From Olsenella sp. An293 (lineage in GTDB: Bacteria; Actinomycetota; Coriobacteriia; Coriobacteriales; Atopobiaceae): a stretch of DNA of 64,000 bases. Below are positions 36,881 through 45,853 of this stretch, piece by piece. Position 1 is the stretch's first letter. Each line of letters begins with the position of its first letter. The translations under genes were made by a program, and so were the position numbers. The stretch spans positions 43,970 through 107,969 of the forward strand of contig NZ_NFIT01000009.1 in NCBI RefSeq assembly GCF_002159495.1, given 5' to 3'. The notes below the pieces were generated by a model. It searched no databases, was not told the origin of the DNA, and saw nothing but the letters and a program-made list of their open reading frames with translations.

Positions 36881-37864
36881 TCACAGGACGCAGGCGTCGG
36901 CGATCTTCTCGGTGAGGCCGGCGCGGGCGGCGGCCGCGGCGGCGAGCGTGCCCTTGCGGACGGCCTGGGCGCTCGTGGCGCCGTGGCCCTTCACCACCGG
37001 CGCGCGCAGGCCCAGAAGGATCGCGCCGCCATACTCGTCGCCGGACATCTCGGCGGCGAGGGACTTGAGCGAGCCGGCGAGCAGCGCCATGCCGATCTTG
37101 TTGGAAAGCGACGCCTCCATCGCGGCCTTGAGGCGCCTGATCACGAACTTGCCCGTGCCCTCGATGGACTTGAGGGCCACGTTTCCGGTGAAGCCGTCGG
37201 CCACGATGACGTCGAAGGTGCCGGCGAGCAGGTCGGTGCCCTCGGCGTTGCCCGCAAAGCCGCAGTTGCCCTGGGCGAGCGCCTCGTGATAGGCGAGCGC
37301 CATCTCGGAGCCCTTGGTGTCCTCCGAGCCGTTGCAGAGCAGGCCCACGCGCGGGCTCTCCACCCCCAGGATCGCGCAGGCGTAGGCGCGACCCATGTGC
37401 GCGAACTGCACCATCACGTCGGGCTTGACGTCGGCGTTGGCGCCCATGTCGAGAAAGACGGTCTTCTTGCCGGAGATGCCGGGGAACGGCAGGCTAAGCG
37501 CGGGGCGCTTGACGCCCTTGATGCGCCCCACGCCAAAGGTGGCGGCGGTGAGCACGGCGCCCGTGGAGCCGGCCGAGAACAGGCCGTCCGCCTCGCCCGC
37601 GTGGACCGCGGCGGCGGCGCGCACGATGGAGGCGTCCTTCTTCTTGCGGACGGCGCTGGCGGGGTGCTCGGACATCGCGATGACCTCGGTGGTGACGAGC
37701 GCGCGGGCGCGGTCGTGCGAGGCGGCGAACGGCTCGATGACGTCGGCGCTGCCGGCGACGAGCACCTCGAGCTCGGGGTCGTCCGCGAGCGCCGCGGCGA
37801 CGCCCTCGAGAAGGACGGCGGGCTCCTTGTCCGCACCCATGACGTCGACGCAGATGGTGGTCAT
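36881..37864 (-). CDS. plsX: Phosphate acyltransferase PlsX
   Basis: Makes acyl-phosphate from acyl-ACP for phosphatidic acid synthesis. The protein is 327 residues. It starts MTTICVDVMGADKEP and has SAGSTGAVLTAATFGVGRIKGV, VFLDMGANADVKPD and VADGFTGNVALKSIEGTGKF, all PlsX hallmarks. AAGGAGGAAGC precedes the ATG at 37864. It lies between rpmF and acpP. A terminator-like hairpin upstream suggests that part of the transcription from rpmF stops before it. Confidence 0.96.
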   Translation of the reverse strand: MTTICVDVMGADKEPAVLLEGVAAALADDPELEVLVAGSADVIEPFAASHDRARALVTTEVIAMSEHPASAVRKKKDASIVRAAAAVHAGEADGLFSAGSTGAVLTAATFGVGRIKGVKRPALSLPFPGISGKKTVFLDMGANADVKPDVMVQFAHMGRAYACAILGVESPRVGLLCNGSEDTKGSEMALAYHEALAQGNCGFAGNAEGTDLLAGTFDVIVADGFTGNVALKSIEGTGKFVIRRLKAAMEASLSNKIGMALLAGSLKSLAAEMSGDEYGGAILLGLRAPVVKGHGATSAQAVRKGTLAAAAAARAGLTEKIADACVL

Positions 37865-37976
37865 GCTTCCTCCTTGGCTCGAATCTTCAACTGCTCTATT
37901 ATGCCGCAACCTGCGGGGGCGCGTTCTTCTCGCCCGGAGCGGCGGGGCGCGCGGCGGGACCCGCCGTACCAGGCAC

Positions 37977-38006
37977 GAAAAAAGGCCGACCCAGGGGGCC
38001 GGCCTC
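37977..38006 (-). terminator. Terminator-like hairpin between rpmF and plsX
   Basis: On the minus strand GGCCGGCC pairs with GGTCGGCC around CCCTG, followed by a run of T residues (37977-37983). It is 23 bases past the rpmF stop and 113 bases before plsX, so it may reduce readthrough into plsX. Confidence 0.75.
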
Positions 38007-38028
38007 GAAGGTTCCGCGTATCGAGAAG

Positions 38029-38208
38029 CTACTCGGTAACGATGACCTCGCGGTCCTTGTAGTGACCGCAGTTGGGGCACACGTGGTGCGGGAGCTTGGG
38101 AGCGCCGCACTGCGGGCACACGGAGCGCGCCGCGGCCGAAAGCTTCATGTTGGCCGAACGACGGGTGTGGGTGGCGCTGCGGCCCTTCTTTTGCTTGGGT
38201 ACTGCCAT
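38029..38208 (-). CDS. rpmF: 50S ribosomal protein L32
   Basis: Ribosomal protein of 59 residues. It begins MAVPKQKKGRSATHTRRSAN and has two CxxC pairs (CPQCGAP and CPNCGHY) forming the zinc ribbon of the C+ form of L32. The usual neighbours yceD and plsX flank it. GGACAGGAG lies upstream of ATG 38208. A TATAGT hexamer at 38284-38289 (minus strand) may be a promoter of its own. Confidence 0.95.
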   Translation of the reverse strand: MAVPKQKKGRSATHTRRSANMKLSAAARSVCPQCGAPKLPHHVCPNCGHYKDREVIVTE

Positions 38209-38283
38209 GTCAGACTCTCCTGTCCAAAACCTCTGCCCCTCCGCTCGCGCAGCGGCAGGCGTGTCTCAGTCATGCGAAGAGAC

Positions 38284-38289
38284 ACTATA
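38284..38289 (-). promoter_or_regulatory. Candidate -10 element for rpmF
   Basis: TATAGT on the minus strand in the 122-base yceD-rpmF gap. The -35 is poor. Confidence 0.35.
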
Positions 38290-38330
38290 GCACGTCTCCC
38301 CTGCGCGGGGAACGCTTCATCAGCAATTCT

Positions 38331-38924
38331 TCACTCCGTCGCGCCCTCGGCGTCGGAGGGGTCCTCGGCGCCGGAGAGGTCGAGGCCCGCGAGCGCCGCG
38401 AAGGGCGACGACTCGAGCCGGTCCTGCTCGCGCTGGGCCCCGATCTGCGCCGCGTGACCGCAGTCCTCCTCGTTGAGGTTGGCGCCGCAGACCGGGCACA
38501 GGCCCGCGCAGTCCTCGCGGCACAGCACGATGAAGGGCGTCTCCATGACGAGCGCCGCGACGAGCGCGCCGGAGAGGTCGATCGTGCGGTCGGCGGAGAC
38601 GAGCTCGTAGTCGGCCTCGTCCTCGTCGTCGCCGAGCTGCTCGGGCTCCTCGAAGAGATAGTAGCCGTCGACCTCGCCCGCGACGTCGAACTCGGCGTCC
38701 TCGAGGCAGCGGTCGCAGGTCCCCACCACGTGAGCGCGCAGGAGCCCGGTGGCCAGGATGCCCTCGCCGGCGTTGGTGAGCACGACGTCGTAGTCGATGC
38801 CCTCGGGCAGCGAGAACTCGTGGTCGCCGAGCTCATAGCCGGACTCGTCGAGATGACCCGCCACCGCCCAGGTGTCACCCGGGTTGGCGAGCCGCTCGTC
38901 GATCGAGAAGATCAGTGGGCCCAT
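38331..38924 (-). CDS. yceD: YceD/DUF177 family protein
   Basis: Member of the DUF177 family, linked in other bacteria and plants to accumulation of 23S rRNA. Its biochemical role is poorly defined. The protein is 197 residues and strongly acidic. It has a central CDRCLEDAEFDVAGEVDGYY core and a Cys cluster CREDCAGLCPVCGANLNEEDC near residue 150 that should bind zinc. It ends in an acidic tail. It is next to rpmF, the near-universal arrangement for this family, and 2 bases from the coiled-coil gene upstream. Confidence 0.9.
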   Translation of the reverse strand: MGPLIFSIDERLANPGDTWAVAGHLDESGYELGDHEFSLPEGIDYDVVLTNAGEGILATGLLRAHVVGTCDRCLEDAEFDVAGEVDGYYLFEEPEQLGDDEDEADYELVSADRTIDLSGALVAALVMETPFIVLCREDCAGLCPVCGANLNEEDCGHAAQIGAQREQDRLESSPFAALAGLDLSGAEDPSDAEGATE

Positions 38925-38926
38925 GG

Positions 38927-39424
38927 CTACCAGGGCACGTTGTTGGTGGTGTTGCGGGGACCGGAGTTCTCGTCGAGCGTCTGGCGGACGCGAGAGACCG
39001 AGCTGGTGAGCGACTTGAGGTTCTCCTCGAGGTGGGCGAGCACCGTGTCGGCGTACTCCTCCGCGTTGTAGCGGGTGTCGCGCTCGTACTGGGCCGCCTG
39101 GTCGCGGATGCCCTCGGCCTGCTGCTGGGCCAGGCGCACGATCTCCTGGTCGCCGGCGAGAATCATCGCCTGCTGCTGGGCGTCGGCGATGATGGAGTTG
39201 GCCTGCTGCTGGGCGCGGTCGAGCGTCTCCTGCTCCTCCTTGAGGATGCGGCGGGCATCCTGGAACTCCTGCGGGAAGACGCGGCGAATCTCATCGAGAA
39301 TCTCGTAGACGTCCTGGGCGTCGACGATCTTCTTCTGGCCGTTGTCCATGAGAGGGGACTTGGCCTCGCTCACGATCTGCTCGAGCTCGTCGACCAAGCT
39401 CTCGATTTCCTCACCTGGCTGCAT
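38927..39424 (-). CDS. DivIVA/SepIVA-like coiled-coil protein
   Basis: Cytoplasmic coiled-coil protein of 165 residues, probably a cell-division or envelope-growth scaffold. There is a short N-terminal part (1-50), then a Gln/Ala/Glu-rich coiled coil (about 60-140) with heptad-like RAQQQANSIIADAQQQAMILA. It has no membrane segment and no known catalytic motif. It resembles SepIVA/DivIVA-type proteins of actinobacteria in composition, but I cannot prove homology. It heads the yceD-rpmF-plsX operon. Its upstream region has a candidate promoter and the palindromic array at 39568. Confidence 0.6.
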   Translation of the reverse strand: MQPGEEIESLVDELEQIVSEAKSPLMDNGQKKIVDAQDVYEILDEIRRVFPQEFQDARRILKEEQETLDRAQQQANSIIADAQQQAMILAGDQEIVRLAQQQAEGIRDQAAQYERDTRYNAEEYADTVLAHLEENLKSLTSSVSRVRQTLDENSGPRNTTNNVPW

Positions 39425-39506
39425 CTATGGTTCCTTTCACGTGATTCGTCGACGCATGGCTGCGTGAGTCTACCCATCTTCGAGACATGTTAGCAGATTG
39501 TTCGCG

Positions 39507-39534
39507 CTTGTATGCAGCGGCGTTCCCTCGTCAA
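39507..39534 (-). promoter_or_regulatory. Candidate promoter of the coiled-coil/yceD operon
   Basis: On the minus strand TTGACG (39529-39534), a 16-base spacer and TACAAG (39507-39512), about 80 bases before the start. A nearby CTAACAT is an alternative -10. Confidence 0.4.
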
Positions 39535-39567
39535 CGAGAAGTGGGGCGGCCGACGGACTTGAAGGAC

Positions 39568-39744
39568 TTGACAATCTCGTCAGGTTATATTGTCAACCCG
39601 CACGGGACCGGTCGGCTGACGGACTTGACAATCTCGTCAGGTTATATTGTCAACCCGCACGTGGGTTGACAATATAACCTGACGAGATTGTCAAGTCCGT
39701 CAATCAGCATGCGGGTTGACAATATAACCTGACGAGATTGTCAA
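39568..39744. repeat. Four-copy palindromic array (two direct, two inverted)
   Basis: A 29-base unit begins TTGACAAT and ends ATTGTCAA, so each unit has 8-bp inverted ends. Units lie at 39568-39596 and 39625-39653 in one orientation and at 39666-39694 and 39716-39744 in the other. All four are identical over the unit. The central pair forms a palindrome with 39-base perfect arms around six bases, and the outer pair adds another layer. It lies between the coaD stop and the coiled-coil operon promoter. Confidence 0.93.
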
Positions 39745-39753
39745 GCCCGCGTC

Positions 39754-40263
39754 TCACGCGTAGCGCTCGCGGAGGCGCGCGGCGACGTTGGCGGGCACGA
39801 GGATGTCCACGTCAGAGCCCATCGCCGCGATCTCGCGCACGATCGAGGACGAGACGTAGCCGTACTCGGGGCTCGACATGACGAACACCGACTCGAGGTC
39901 GGGCGCCATGTGGCTGTTGAGGTCGGCCTGCTGGAGCTCGTACTCGAAGTCGGTCATCGCGCGCAGGCCCTTGACCACGCCGCCCGCGCCGATCTGGCTG
40001 CAGAAGCTCACGAGAAGCCCCGTGAAGGGCTCGACCTCGATGTCTTTGGAGAGCCCCTCAAGCTCTATGGCCTCGCGGATCATCTCGACGCGCTCCTCGA
40101 GCGTGAAGGTGGTGCCGCGGCCGTGCTTGTTGGCCGAGGCCGCCACGGCGACGGTCACCTTGGGAAACAGGCGCCGGGCACGGCGGATGACGTCGAGGTG
40201 CCCAAAGGTGACCGGGTCGAAGGTTCCCGGGACGACGACGTGGGTGATGGTGGCGTCGGTCAT
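39754..40263 (-). CDS. coaD: Pantetheine-phosphate adenylyltransferase
   Basis: Transfers AMP to 4'-phosphopantetheine in coenzyme A synthesis. The protein is 169 residues. It has GTFDPVTFGHLD (14-25), the nucleotidyltransferase HIGH-like site, KGLRAMTDFEYELQQADLN and the SSSIVREIA end, typical of CoaD. It overlaps the rsmD stop by four bases (ATGA), so the two genes are co-translated. It is the last gene of the recG-rsmD-coaD run and ends 9 bases before the palindromic array. Confidence 0.96.
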   Translation of the reverse strand: MTDATITHVVVPGTFDPVTFGHLDVIRRARRLFPKVTVAVAASANKHGRGTTFTLEERVEMIREAIELEGLSKDIEVEPFTGLLVSFCSQIGAGGVVKGLRAMTDFEYELQQADLNSHMAPDLESVFVMSSPEYGYVSSSIVREIAAMGSDVDILVPANVAARLRERYA

Positions 40264-40847
40264 GACGCGTCCTCCTCCGGATGGTAGACGAGCAGGTCGA
40301 GCGACGTGATACCGTGGGTCTTGCTGCGCACGGGAACAAGTCCCGGGCAGGAGAGCCCCTCCCCCGCCGAGCTGCGCTCGTAGACCACGACGGCCCCGTC
40401 GGCGAGCTGGCCGGAGGCGGCGAGAGAGACGAGCAGCCCCGAGACGCGCTCGGCGGGAAGCGCGTAGGGCGGGTCGAGAAACACGATGTCAAAGGGGGCG
40501 CCGGGCAGGCGGCGGCCGGCGAGCGCGCAGACGTCCCCGGAGAGCACGTCGAGCTCGCCTCTCTTTACGCCGAGCGCGGACGCGGTGCGCCTCACGCGCT
40601 GGGCGGCGCGACGGTCGAGGTCGACGAAGGTCGCGTGGGCCGCGCCGCGGGACAGGAGCTCCAGGCCCATCGCCCCGGACCCCGCGAAGGCGTCGAGGAC
40701 CGAGTCGCCGGAGAGGTCGAGCCCGCGCGCCGAGAGGATCATCGACGCGACCTGCTCGCGTGTGCGGTCGGTCGTCGGCCGCGTGACGTCGCGGCCCTTG
40801 GGCGCCTCGATGGCGCGCCCGCGCCACTTCCCCCCGACTATCCTCAT
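40260..40847 (-). CDS. rsmD: 16S rRNA (guanine(966)-N2)-methyltransferase
   Basis: Methylates G966 of 16S rRNA using SAM. The protein is 195 residues. It has the family start MRIVGGKWRGR, RPTTDRTREQVASMI, the SAM-binding VLDAFAGSGAMGLELLSRGA and the catalytic FLDPPY. It overlaps recG by four bases upstream and coaD by four bases downstream. RsmD and CoaD are neighbours in many bacteria. Confidence 0.94.
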   Translation of the reverse strand: MRIVGGKWRGRAIEAPKGRDVTRPTTDRTREQVASMILSARGLDLSGDSVLDAFAGSGAMGLELLSRGAAHATFVDLDRRAAQRVRRTASALGVKRGELDVLSGDVCALAGRRLPGAPFDIVFLDPPYALPAERVSGLLVSLAASGQLADGAVVVYERSSAGEGLSCPGLVPVRSKTHGITSLDLLVYHPEEDAS

Positions 40848-43009
40848 GCGCGCTCGAGCTCCTCGAAGTAGGCGCCAAACCGGTCGCGCGCCTCGATCGC
40901 CATCGCGCGGTGCGCTGGCGAGAGCAGGCGCGGGTCCTCGTCGGCGATGGCGCGCGCGTCGGCGTGGGCCAGCTCGACGAGGTCGGCGTCGGCCTCGAGG
41001 TCAGAGATCTCGAGCGAGACGCCGCCGCTCTGACGATACCCCAAAACCTCGCCCTCGTGTCGCAGGCGCAGGTCGAGCTCGGCGAGCTCGAAGCCGTCCG
41101 AGGTGGCCTCGAGGGCGGCGAGGCGCTGGCGGGCGCGGCTGTCGCGCTTGGCGGCGCAGGAGAGGTAGACGATACCCGCCGCGTCGCCGCGGCCCACGCG
41201 GCCGCGGAGCTGGTGGAGCGTGGCCAGGCCAAAGCGGTCGGCGTCGAGCACCACCATGGCCGTTGCGTTGGGGACGTCGACGCCCACCTCGACCACCGTC
41301 GTGGCCACGAGGACCTTGGTCCTGCCCGAGCGGAAGCGCTCCATCGCGAGGTCCTTCTCGGCCGCGGACATGCGTCCCGTGAGCAGGTCGCAGGCGATGC
41401 CGGGCAGAACCGAGGCCCTGAGGTCCTCGAGGGTCGAGACGGCGGAGCGCAGCCGGTCGCTCGTGGAGCGCATCGCCTCCGGGACGTCGTCGAGCGACGA
41501 GCCGTCGTCCTTGTCGTCCACCAGGGGGCAGATGATGTAGGCCTGGTGCCCGGCGGCCACGGCGTCGCGCACCGCGCCCCAGGCCAGGTCGAGGTTGTCG
41601 GGGGTGATGACCTTGGTCGTGACGCCGGCGCCCGCGCGCGGCCGGCGCCGGATGCGCGAGAGCGAGACGTCGCCGTAAAGCGACAGCGCGAGCGTGCGCG
41701 GGATGGGCGTGGCGGTCATTGCGAGCAGGTCGGCGCCGGCGCCCTTGCGGCGCAGGGCCGCGCGCTGGTCGACGCCAAAGCGGTGCTGCTCGTCGATGAC
41801 CACGAGCGAGAGCGCGGAGAACTCGAGGCCCTCCGAGAGCAGCGCCGTGGTGCCAAAGACCACGGTGAGCTCCCCGCGGGAGCAGGCGAGCTCGGAGAGG
41901 GCGCGCTCGTCCGAGGGGGTCGCGCCCGTTATGAGCGCCCAGCTCACGTGCGCCGCGTCGAGGACGGGCCCGAGCTTCTCGGCGTACTGGCGCGCGAGCA
42001 CCGAGGTCGGCGCCATGACGGCGGCCTGCGTGCCGGTGTCGGCCACGGCGGCGAGGGCCACGGCGGCCACGGCGGTCTTGCCGGTGCCCACGTCGCCCAG
42101 AAGCAGGCGGTTCATCACGTGGGGCGCGGCCATGTCGGCGAGGATCTGGTCCGCGGCGAGGCGCTGCTCGTCGGTGAGCGAGAAGGGCAGCGCGGCGAGC
42201 AGGGCGGCCATGTGCGGGCCGTCGGTCACGTGAACCGTCGGCTCGACGCCGTCGAGCTCGAGGCCGCGCCTCGTGAGCAGGGCGATCTGCAGGCAGAGCA
42301 GCTCGTCGTAGGCAAGGCGCCGGCGCGCGGCCTCGGCGGCGGCGGTCGAGGACGGGAAGTGCGCCTCGCGCAGGGCACGCCCGAGCGTCATGAGCCCGCG
42401 CTCGGCCACCAGGCCCGCCGGCAGCCAGTCGCAGACGTCGCCCACGTCGGCCAGGGCCGCGGCCACGATGCGGCGCATCCAGGAGGCGGTGACGCCCTCC
42501 CCCACCGGGTGGACCGGCAGCACGCGGGCATAGCCGCCCGCCTCGCCCGCGGAGCCCACGACCTCGTGGAAGGGGGCCTTCATCTGCTTGAAGCCGTAGG
42601 CGAAGGTGACCTTGCCGGAGAGGGCGACGACGTCTCCCGCCTTGATCTGGTCGGCGATCCAGGGCTGGCGGAAGAACGTGGCCACGAGCACGCCGGTGTC
42701 GTCCATCACGGAGACCTCGACGACCTGCAGGCGACGGTTGCGCGTGGCCTTGCGGCTCACGCGGTCGACGATTGCCACCACGGTGGCGTCCTGGCCCACG
42801 TCGGCGTAGGCGATCTTGGTGACGCGCGTGAAGTCGAGGTAGCGGTGGGGTATGTGCAGGAGCAGGTCGCGCACGCGACGGATGCCCAGGCGCTCGAGGG
42901 CGGCCTGGCGCGCGCCCGAGACGTAGCGCAGGCGCGACACAGAGTCAGAGAGGGCGCAGGTTCGCTGCACCCTCTCTGCTGCTGACGGTATGGTCGGGAA
43001 GCGCCCCAA
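40844..43009 (-). CDS. recG: ATP-dependent DNA helicase RecG
   Basis: Remodels stalled forks and branched DNA in recombination and repair. The protein is up to 721 residues. The wedge/OB domain is at about 60-170 (DVVALSGKVTFAYGFKQMKAPFHE). The helicase domains have LLGDVGTGKTAVAA (Walker A), VVIDEQHRFGVDQR (DEQH), TATPIPRTLALSLYGD, and QLRGRVGRGD (motif VI). The annotated start is a TTG at 43009, 4 bases after the fakA stop, with no strong ribosome site. The true start may be a few codons later. The family is certain. Confidence 0.95.
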   Translation of the reverse strand: MGRFPTIPSAAERVQRTCALSDSVSRLRYVSGARQAALERLGIRRVRDLLLHIPHRYLDFTRVTKIAYADVGQDATVVAIVDRVSRKATRNRRLQVVEVSVMDDTGVLVATFFRQPWIADQIKAGDVVALSGKVTFAYGFKQMKAPFHEVVGSAGEAGGYARVLPVHPVGEGVTASWMRRIVAAALADVGDVCDWLPAGLVAERGLMTLGRALREAHFPSSTAAAEAARRRLAYDELLCLQIALLTRRGLELDGVEPTVHVTDGPHMAALLAALPFSLTDEQRLAADQILADMAAPHVMNRLLLGDVGTGKTAVAAVALAAVADTGTQAAVMAPTSVLARQYAEKLGPVLDAAHVSWALITGATPSDERALSELACSRGELTVVFGTTALLSEGLEFSALSLVVIDEQHRFGVDQRAALRRKGAGADLLAMTATPIPRTLALSLYGDVSLSRIRRRPRAGAGVTTKVITPDNLDLAWGAVRDAVAAGHQAYIICPLVDDKDDGSSLDDVPEAMRSTSDRLRSAVSTLEDLRASVLPGIACDLLTGRMSAAEKDLAMERFRSGRTKVLVATTVVEVGVDVPNATAMVVLDADRFGLATLHQLRGRVGRGDAAGIVYLSCAAKRDSRARQRLAALEATSDGFELAELDLRLRHEGEVLGYRQSGGVSLEISDLEADADLVELAHADARAIADEDPRLLSPAHRAMAIEARDRFGAYFEELERA

Positions 43010-43013
43010 GAGC

Positions 43014-44681
43014 CTACTCGATCGAGAAGATCACGGGGTAGAGGGGCTGCTCGCCGCGGTGCGGGTCGACCTCGAGATCGGGCTGGGCCTGCTCGATGGC
43101 GGCCACGAGCGCCTCGAAGGCCTCGTCGTCCATGTCCTGGCCGGCGAGGATGGTGAGCGAGTCGCCCTCCTCCTCGTCCTGCATCTTGGCGATGAGGTCG
43201 AGCGTGACCTGCGCCACGTCGGAGCCCACGACCTCGATGGAGTCGTCCTGGATGCCCATGACGTCGCCGTCGTGGATGGGGGTGCCGTCGGCCGCCTGGG
43301 AGTCGCGCACGGCGGTGGTGACCTCGCCGCCGCGGACGTCGGCGATGGCCTCGGTCATGGCCTCGACGTTGTCCTCGAGCGAGCCCTCGGGGTCGACGAC
43401 GAACATGGCCGAGAAGCCCTGGAGCACGGTCTTGGTGGGAACCACGGCCACGCGGGCGTCCTCGCAGGCGCTCGCGGCGGCCTCGGCGGCCATGCGGATG
43501 TTGCCGTTGCCGGGGAGCACGATGACGGCGTCGGCGTTGACCTGCTCGATCGCCGAGAGGATGTCGGCCGTGGAGGGGTTCATGGTCTGGCCGCCGGAGA
43601 CGACGACGTCGACGCCCAGCGAGCGCAGGATCTCCTCCTCGCCAGAGCCGGCGGCGACGGCCACGAAGCCGAGCGCCTTGCACGGCTCGTCGCTCTTCTC
43701 GCCCTCGGCCGCCTGGTCCGCCGCGATCTTTGCGGTGCGGTCGTGGGACTCCATGTCCATGTTGTGGATGAAGACCTCGTAGACCTGGCCAAACTGGAGC
43801 ATGTACTCGAGCACGCGGTTGGGCTCGTTGGAGTGCACGTGGACCTTGAAGTCGGGGTAGGCGCCCACGATGAGCTCGCAGTCGCCGAGCGTGGCGAGGT
43901 GGGCGAGGCTCTCATCGACGTCGAAGGGCTTCTCGGCCTTGAAGAGGAACTCGTTGCAGTAGCGGAACTCCGAGCCCTCCCAGTCGTCGTTGAGCTCGAT
44001 GGCGACCTTGGCGGAGACGTCGGCCTTGGCGTCGACGGTGGTCTTGAACTCGGTGAGCTCGCCGGCCTTGCCGGTGGCGGCGTTGACGAAGGCCTCGAGG
44101 AAGGTGGCGAAGCCGAAGGCGCCCGAGTCGACGACGCCGTTCTCCTTGAGGACGGGCAGCAGCTCGGGCGTGCGGGCCACGGACTCGTAGGCCTCGACGA
44201 CGAGGGCGTCGAGCATGTCGCGCGTGGAGATCTTGGTCTTCTCGAGCTGGTCGGCCTTGGCGGAGACGTCGCGCAGGACCGTGAGGATGGTGCCCTCGAC
44301 CGGCTTGCGGACGGCCTTGAAGGCGACCTTCACGCCGCGGCGCCAGGCGTGGGCAATGTCGCCGGGGGTGGGGTGCTCCTGGTTCTTGGCGTCGACGAGG
44401 CCCTCGGCGATGCCGCGCAGGATCTGGCTCGTGATGACGCCGGAGTTGCCGCGCGCGCCCATGAGCGAGCCGTGCGTGATCGCCTTGGCGATGTCTTCGA
44501 TCGAGGCGTCGGCCGGCAGGGCCTGGACCTCGCCGACGACGGTGTTGAGCGTGAGGGACATGTTGGTGCCCGTGTCGCCGTCAGGCACGGGGAAGACGTT
44601 GAGCTTGTTGATCTCCTCCGCGCGGTCGGCCACGACCTTGGCGGCGGCGGGGAAGCAGGTGCGGATGACGGTGGAAATCAT
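43014..44681 (-). CDS. fakA: Fatty acid kinase subunit FakA-like (DAK2 domain)
   Basis: ATP-binding subunit that phosphorylates fatty acids held by a FakB (DegV-family) partner. The protein is 555 residues. It has an N-terminal DAK2 kinase domain with NVFPVPDGDTGTNMSLT (metal and phosphate site) and GSLMGARGNSGVITSQILRG, a middle domain (about 220-330) and a C-terminal FakA domain with VVSGGQTMNPSTADI. No FakB gene is in the window. It follows the Asp23 gene by 30 bases, the same order as yloU-yloV in Bacillus. RecG follows. Confidence 0.93.
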   Translation of the reverse strand: MISTVIRTCFPAAAKVVADRAEEINKLNVFPVPDGDTGTNMSLTLNTVVGEVQALPADASIEDIAKAITHGSLMGARGNSGVITSQILRGIAEGLVDAKNQEHPTPGDIAHAWRRGVKVAFKAVRKPVEGTILTVLRDVSAKADQLEKTKISTRDMLDALVVEAYESVARTPELLPVLKENGVVDSGAFGFATFLEAFVNAATGKAGELTEFKTTVDAKADVSAKVAIELNDDWEGSEFRYCNEFLFKAEKPFDVDESLAHLATLGDCELIVGAYPDFKVHVHSNEPNRVLEYMLQFGQVYEVFIHNMDMESHDRTAKIAADQAAEGEKSDEPCKALGFVAVAAGSGEEEILRSLGVDVVVSGGQTMNPSTADILSAIEQVNADAVIVLPGNGNIRMAAEAAASACEDARVAVVPTKTVLQGFSAMFVVDPEGSLEDNVEAMTEAIADVRGGEVTTAVRDSQAADGTPIHDGDVMGIQDDSIEVVGSDVAQVTLDLIAKMQDEEEGDSLTILAGQDMDDEAFEALVAAIEQAQPDLEVDPHRGEQPLYPVIFSIE

Positions 44682-44711
44682 CTTCGAGTACCTCGGTTCT
44701 TCTCGGAGTGC

Positions 44712-45059
44712 CTAGCGGGCGTTGCGGAGGCCCTCGATGTGCACCTTCACGTCGACGTCTTCGAGCTCGGCGATCTGCTTGAGCAGGAACTTGACCGAGC
44801 TCGTGAGGTTGCCCACGACCGAGGCCATGTTGACGCCCTGCTCCACGATCACGTGCAGGTCAACCGAGACGCGGCCGCCCGAGGAGGCGACGTCGATGCC
44901 CTTGCGCAGGCGGAAGGACGGCAGCAGGCGAACGACGCCTGCCTGCTCGTCGAGCTCGGCCATGCCGACCACGCCGTAGCACTCGAGCGCGGCATAGCCC
45001 GCGAGGTCGGCGATGCAGTCATTGGACACCCTCAGCGTTCCTGGAACGACACCAGACAT
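44712..45059 (-). CDS. Asp23/Gls24 family envelope stress protein
   Basis: Small alkaline-shock-type protein (YloU-like) of 115 residues with DCIADLAGYAALECYGVVGMAEL and a C-terminal VDLHVIVEQGVNMASVVGNLTSSVKFLLKQ. Family members form soluble or membrane-tethered assemblies. Here the protein lacks a membrane segment. GAGAGGAG precedes the ATG at 45059, and a TATACT hexamer at 45105-45110 (minus strand) may be its -10 element. It is the gene just before fakA. Confidence 0.9.
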   Translation of the reverse strand: MSGVVPGTLRVSNDCIADLAGYAALECYGVVGMAELDEQAGVVRLLPSFRLRKGIDVASSGGRVSVDLHVIVEQGVNMASVVGNLTSSVKFLLKQIAELEDVDVKVHIEGLRNAR

Positions 45060-45104
45060 GTGGTCTCCTCTCGCTGGCGGAAGCTTCATACACACATTTG
45101 CTGT

Positions 45105-45110
45105 AGTATA
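45105..45110 (-). promoter_or_regulatory. Candidate -10 element for the Asp23-fakA operon
   Basis: TATACT on the minus strand, 46 bases before the start. The -35 is weak. Confidence 0.4.
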
Positions 45111-45151
45111 CCGCAGCTCCGGCGCGGGCGAGGGGGACGCGCGCCCGGGCG

Positions 45152-45853
45152 CTACAGGCGGCGCAGCTCCTCGACGAGACCGGTCTTGGAGTCGGTCTTC
45201 CCGTCGCGCATCTTGATCACGCGCGCCGGGACGCCCGCCACGACGGCTCCCGCGGGCACGTCCTCCACGCAGACGGCCCCGGCGGCCACGACGGCGCCCT
45301 CCCCCACGCGCACGCCCTCGAGCACCACGGCGTTGGCGCCGATCATGACGCCGTCCTCCACGACCACGGGCACGGCGCTCGCCGGCTCGACCACGCCCGC
45401 GAGCACGGTCCCCGCGCCCACATGGCAGTTGGCGCCCACGATGGCGCGCCCGCCGAGCACGGCCCCCATGTCGATCATGGTCCCCGGGCCCACCACGGCG
45501 CCTATGTTGATGACGGCGCCCATCATGATGACGGCCCCGTCGCCGATCTCGACGCGGTCGCGGATGATGGCGCCCGGCTCGATGCGGGCGTTGACGCCCT
45601 TGAGGTCGAGCAGGGGCACCGCGGAGTTGCGGCGGTCGCACTCCACGTCGAAGTACTCGATGCTCTCGGCGTTCTCCTCGAGGATGGCGGAGAGCTCGGA
45701 CCACTCGCCAAAGACGATCTTTCCGTCGCGCCCGCCGTAGACGCGGGCGTCTCCCCAGTCCACGCGCATGCCGCAGCGTTCGTGGACGTACAGCTTGACC
45801 GGCGTCGTCTTGGGCGCGTTGGCGATGAAGTCGATGATCTCCTGGGCGTTCAC
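45152..45853 (-). CDS. dapH: Tetrahydrodipicolinate N-acetyltransferase
   Basis: Acetylates tetrahydrodipicolinate in the acetylase branch of diaminopimelate/lysine synthesis. The protein is 233 residues. The N-terminal DapH domain (1-85) is followed by a left-handed beta-helix of hexapeptide repeats ([26 protein letters not shown]). The [18 protein letters not shown] segment has the catalytic His. A succinyltransferase (DapD) has a different N-terminus. It lies downstream of dapB with a 353-base repeat-filled gap, so it may have its own transcript. Confidence 0.93.
   Translation of the reverse strand: MNAQEIIDFIANAPKTTPVKLYVHERCGMRVDWGDARVYGGRDGKIVFGEWSELSAILEENAESIEYFDVECDRRNSAVPLLDLKGVNARIEPGAIIRDRVEIGDGAVIMMGAVINIGAVVGPGTMIDMGAVLGGRAIVGANCHVGAGTVLAGVVEPASAVPVVVEDGVMIGANAVVLEGVRVGEGAVVAAGAVCVEDVPAGAVVAGVPARVIKMRDGKTDSKTGLVEELRRL

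Noticed and set aside
39568..39744. CRISPR array or tandem promoters
   Set aside because: Only four units exist, two of them inverted. The TTGACA-like ends have no -10 at proper spacing, and intervals between units are uneven (57, 41 and 50 bases).
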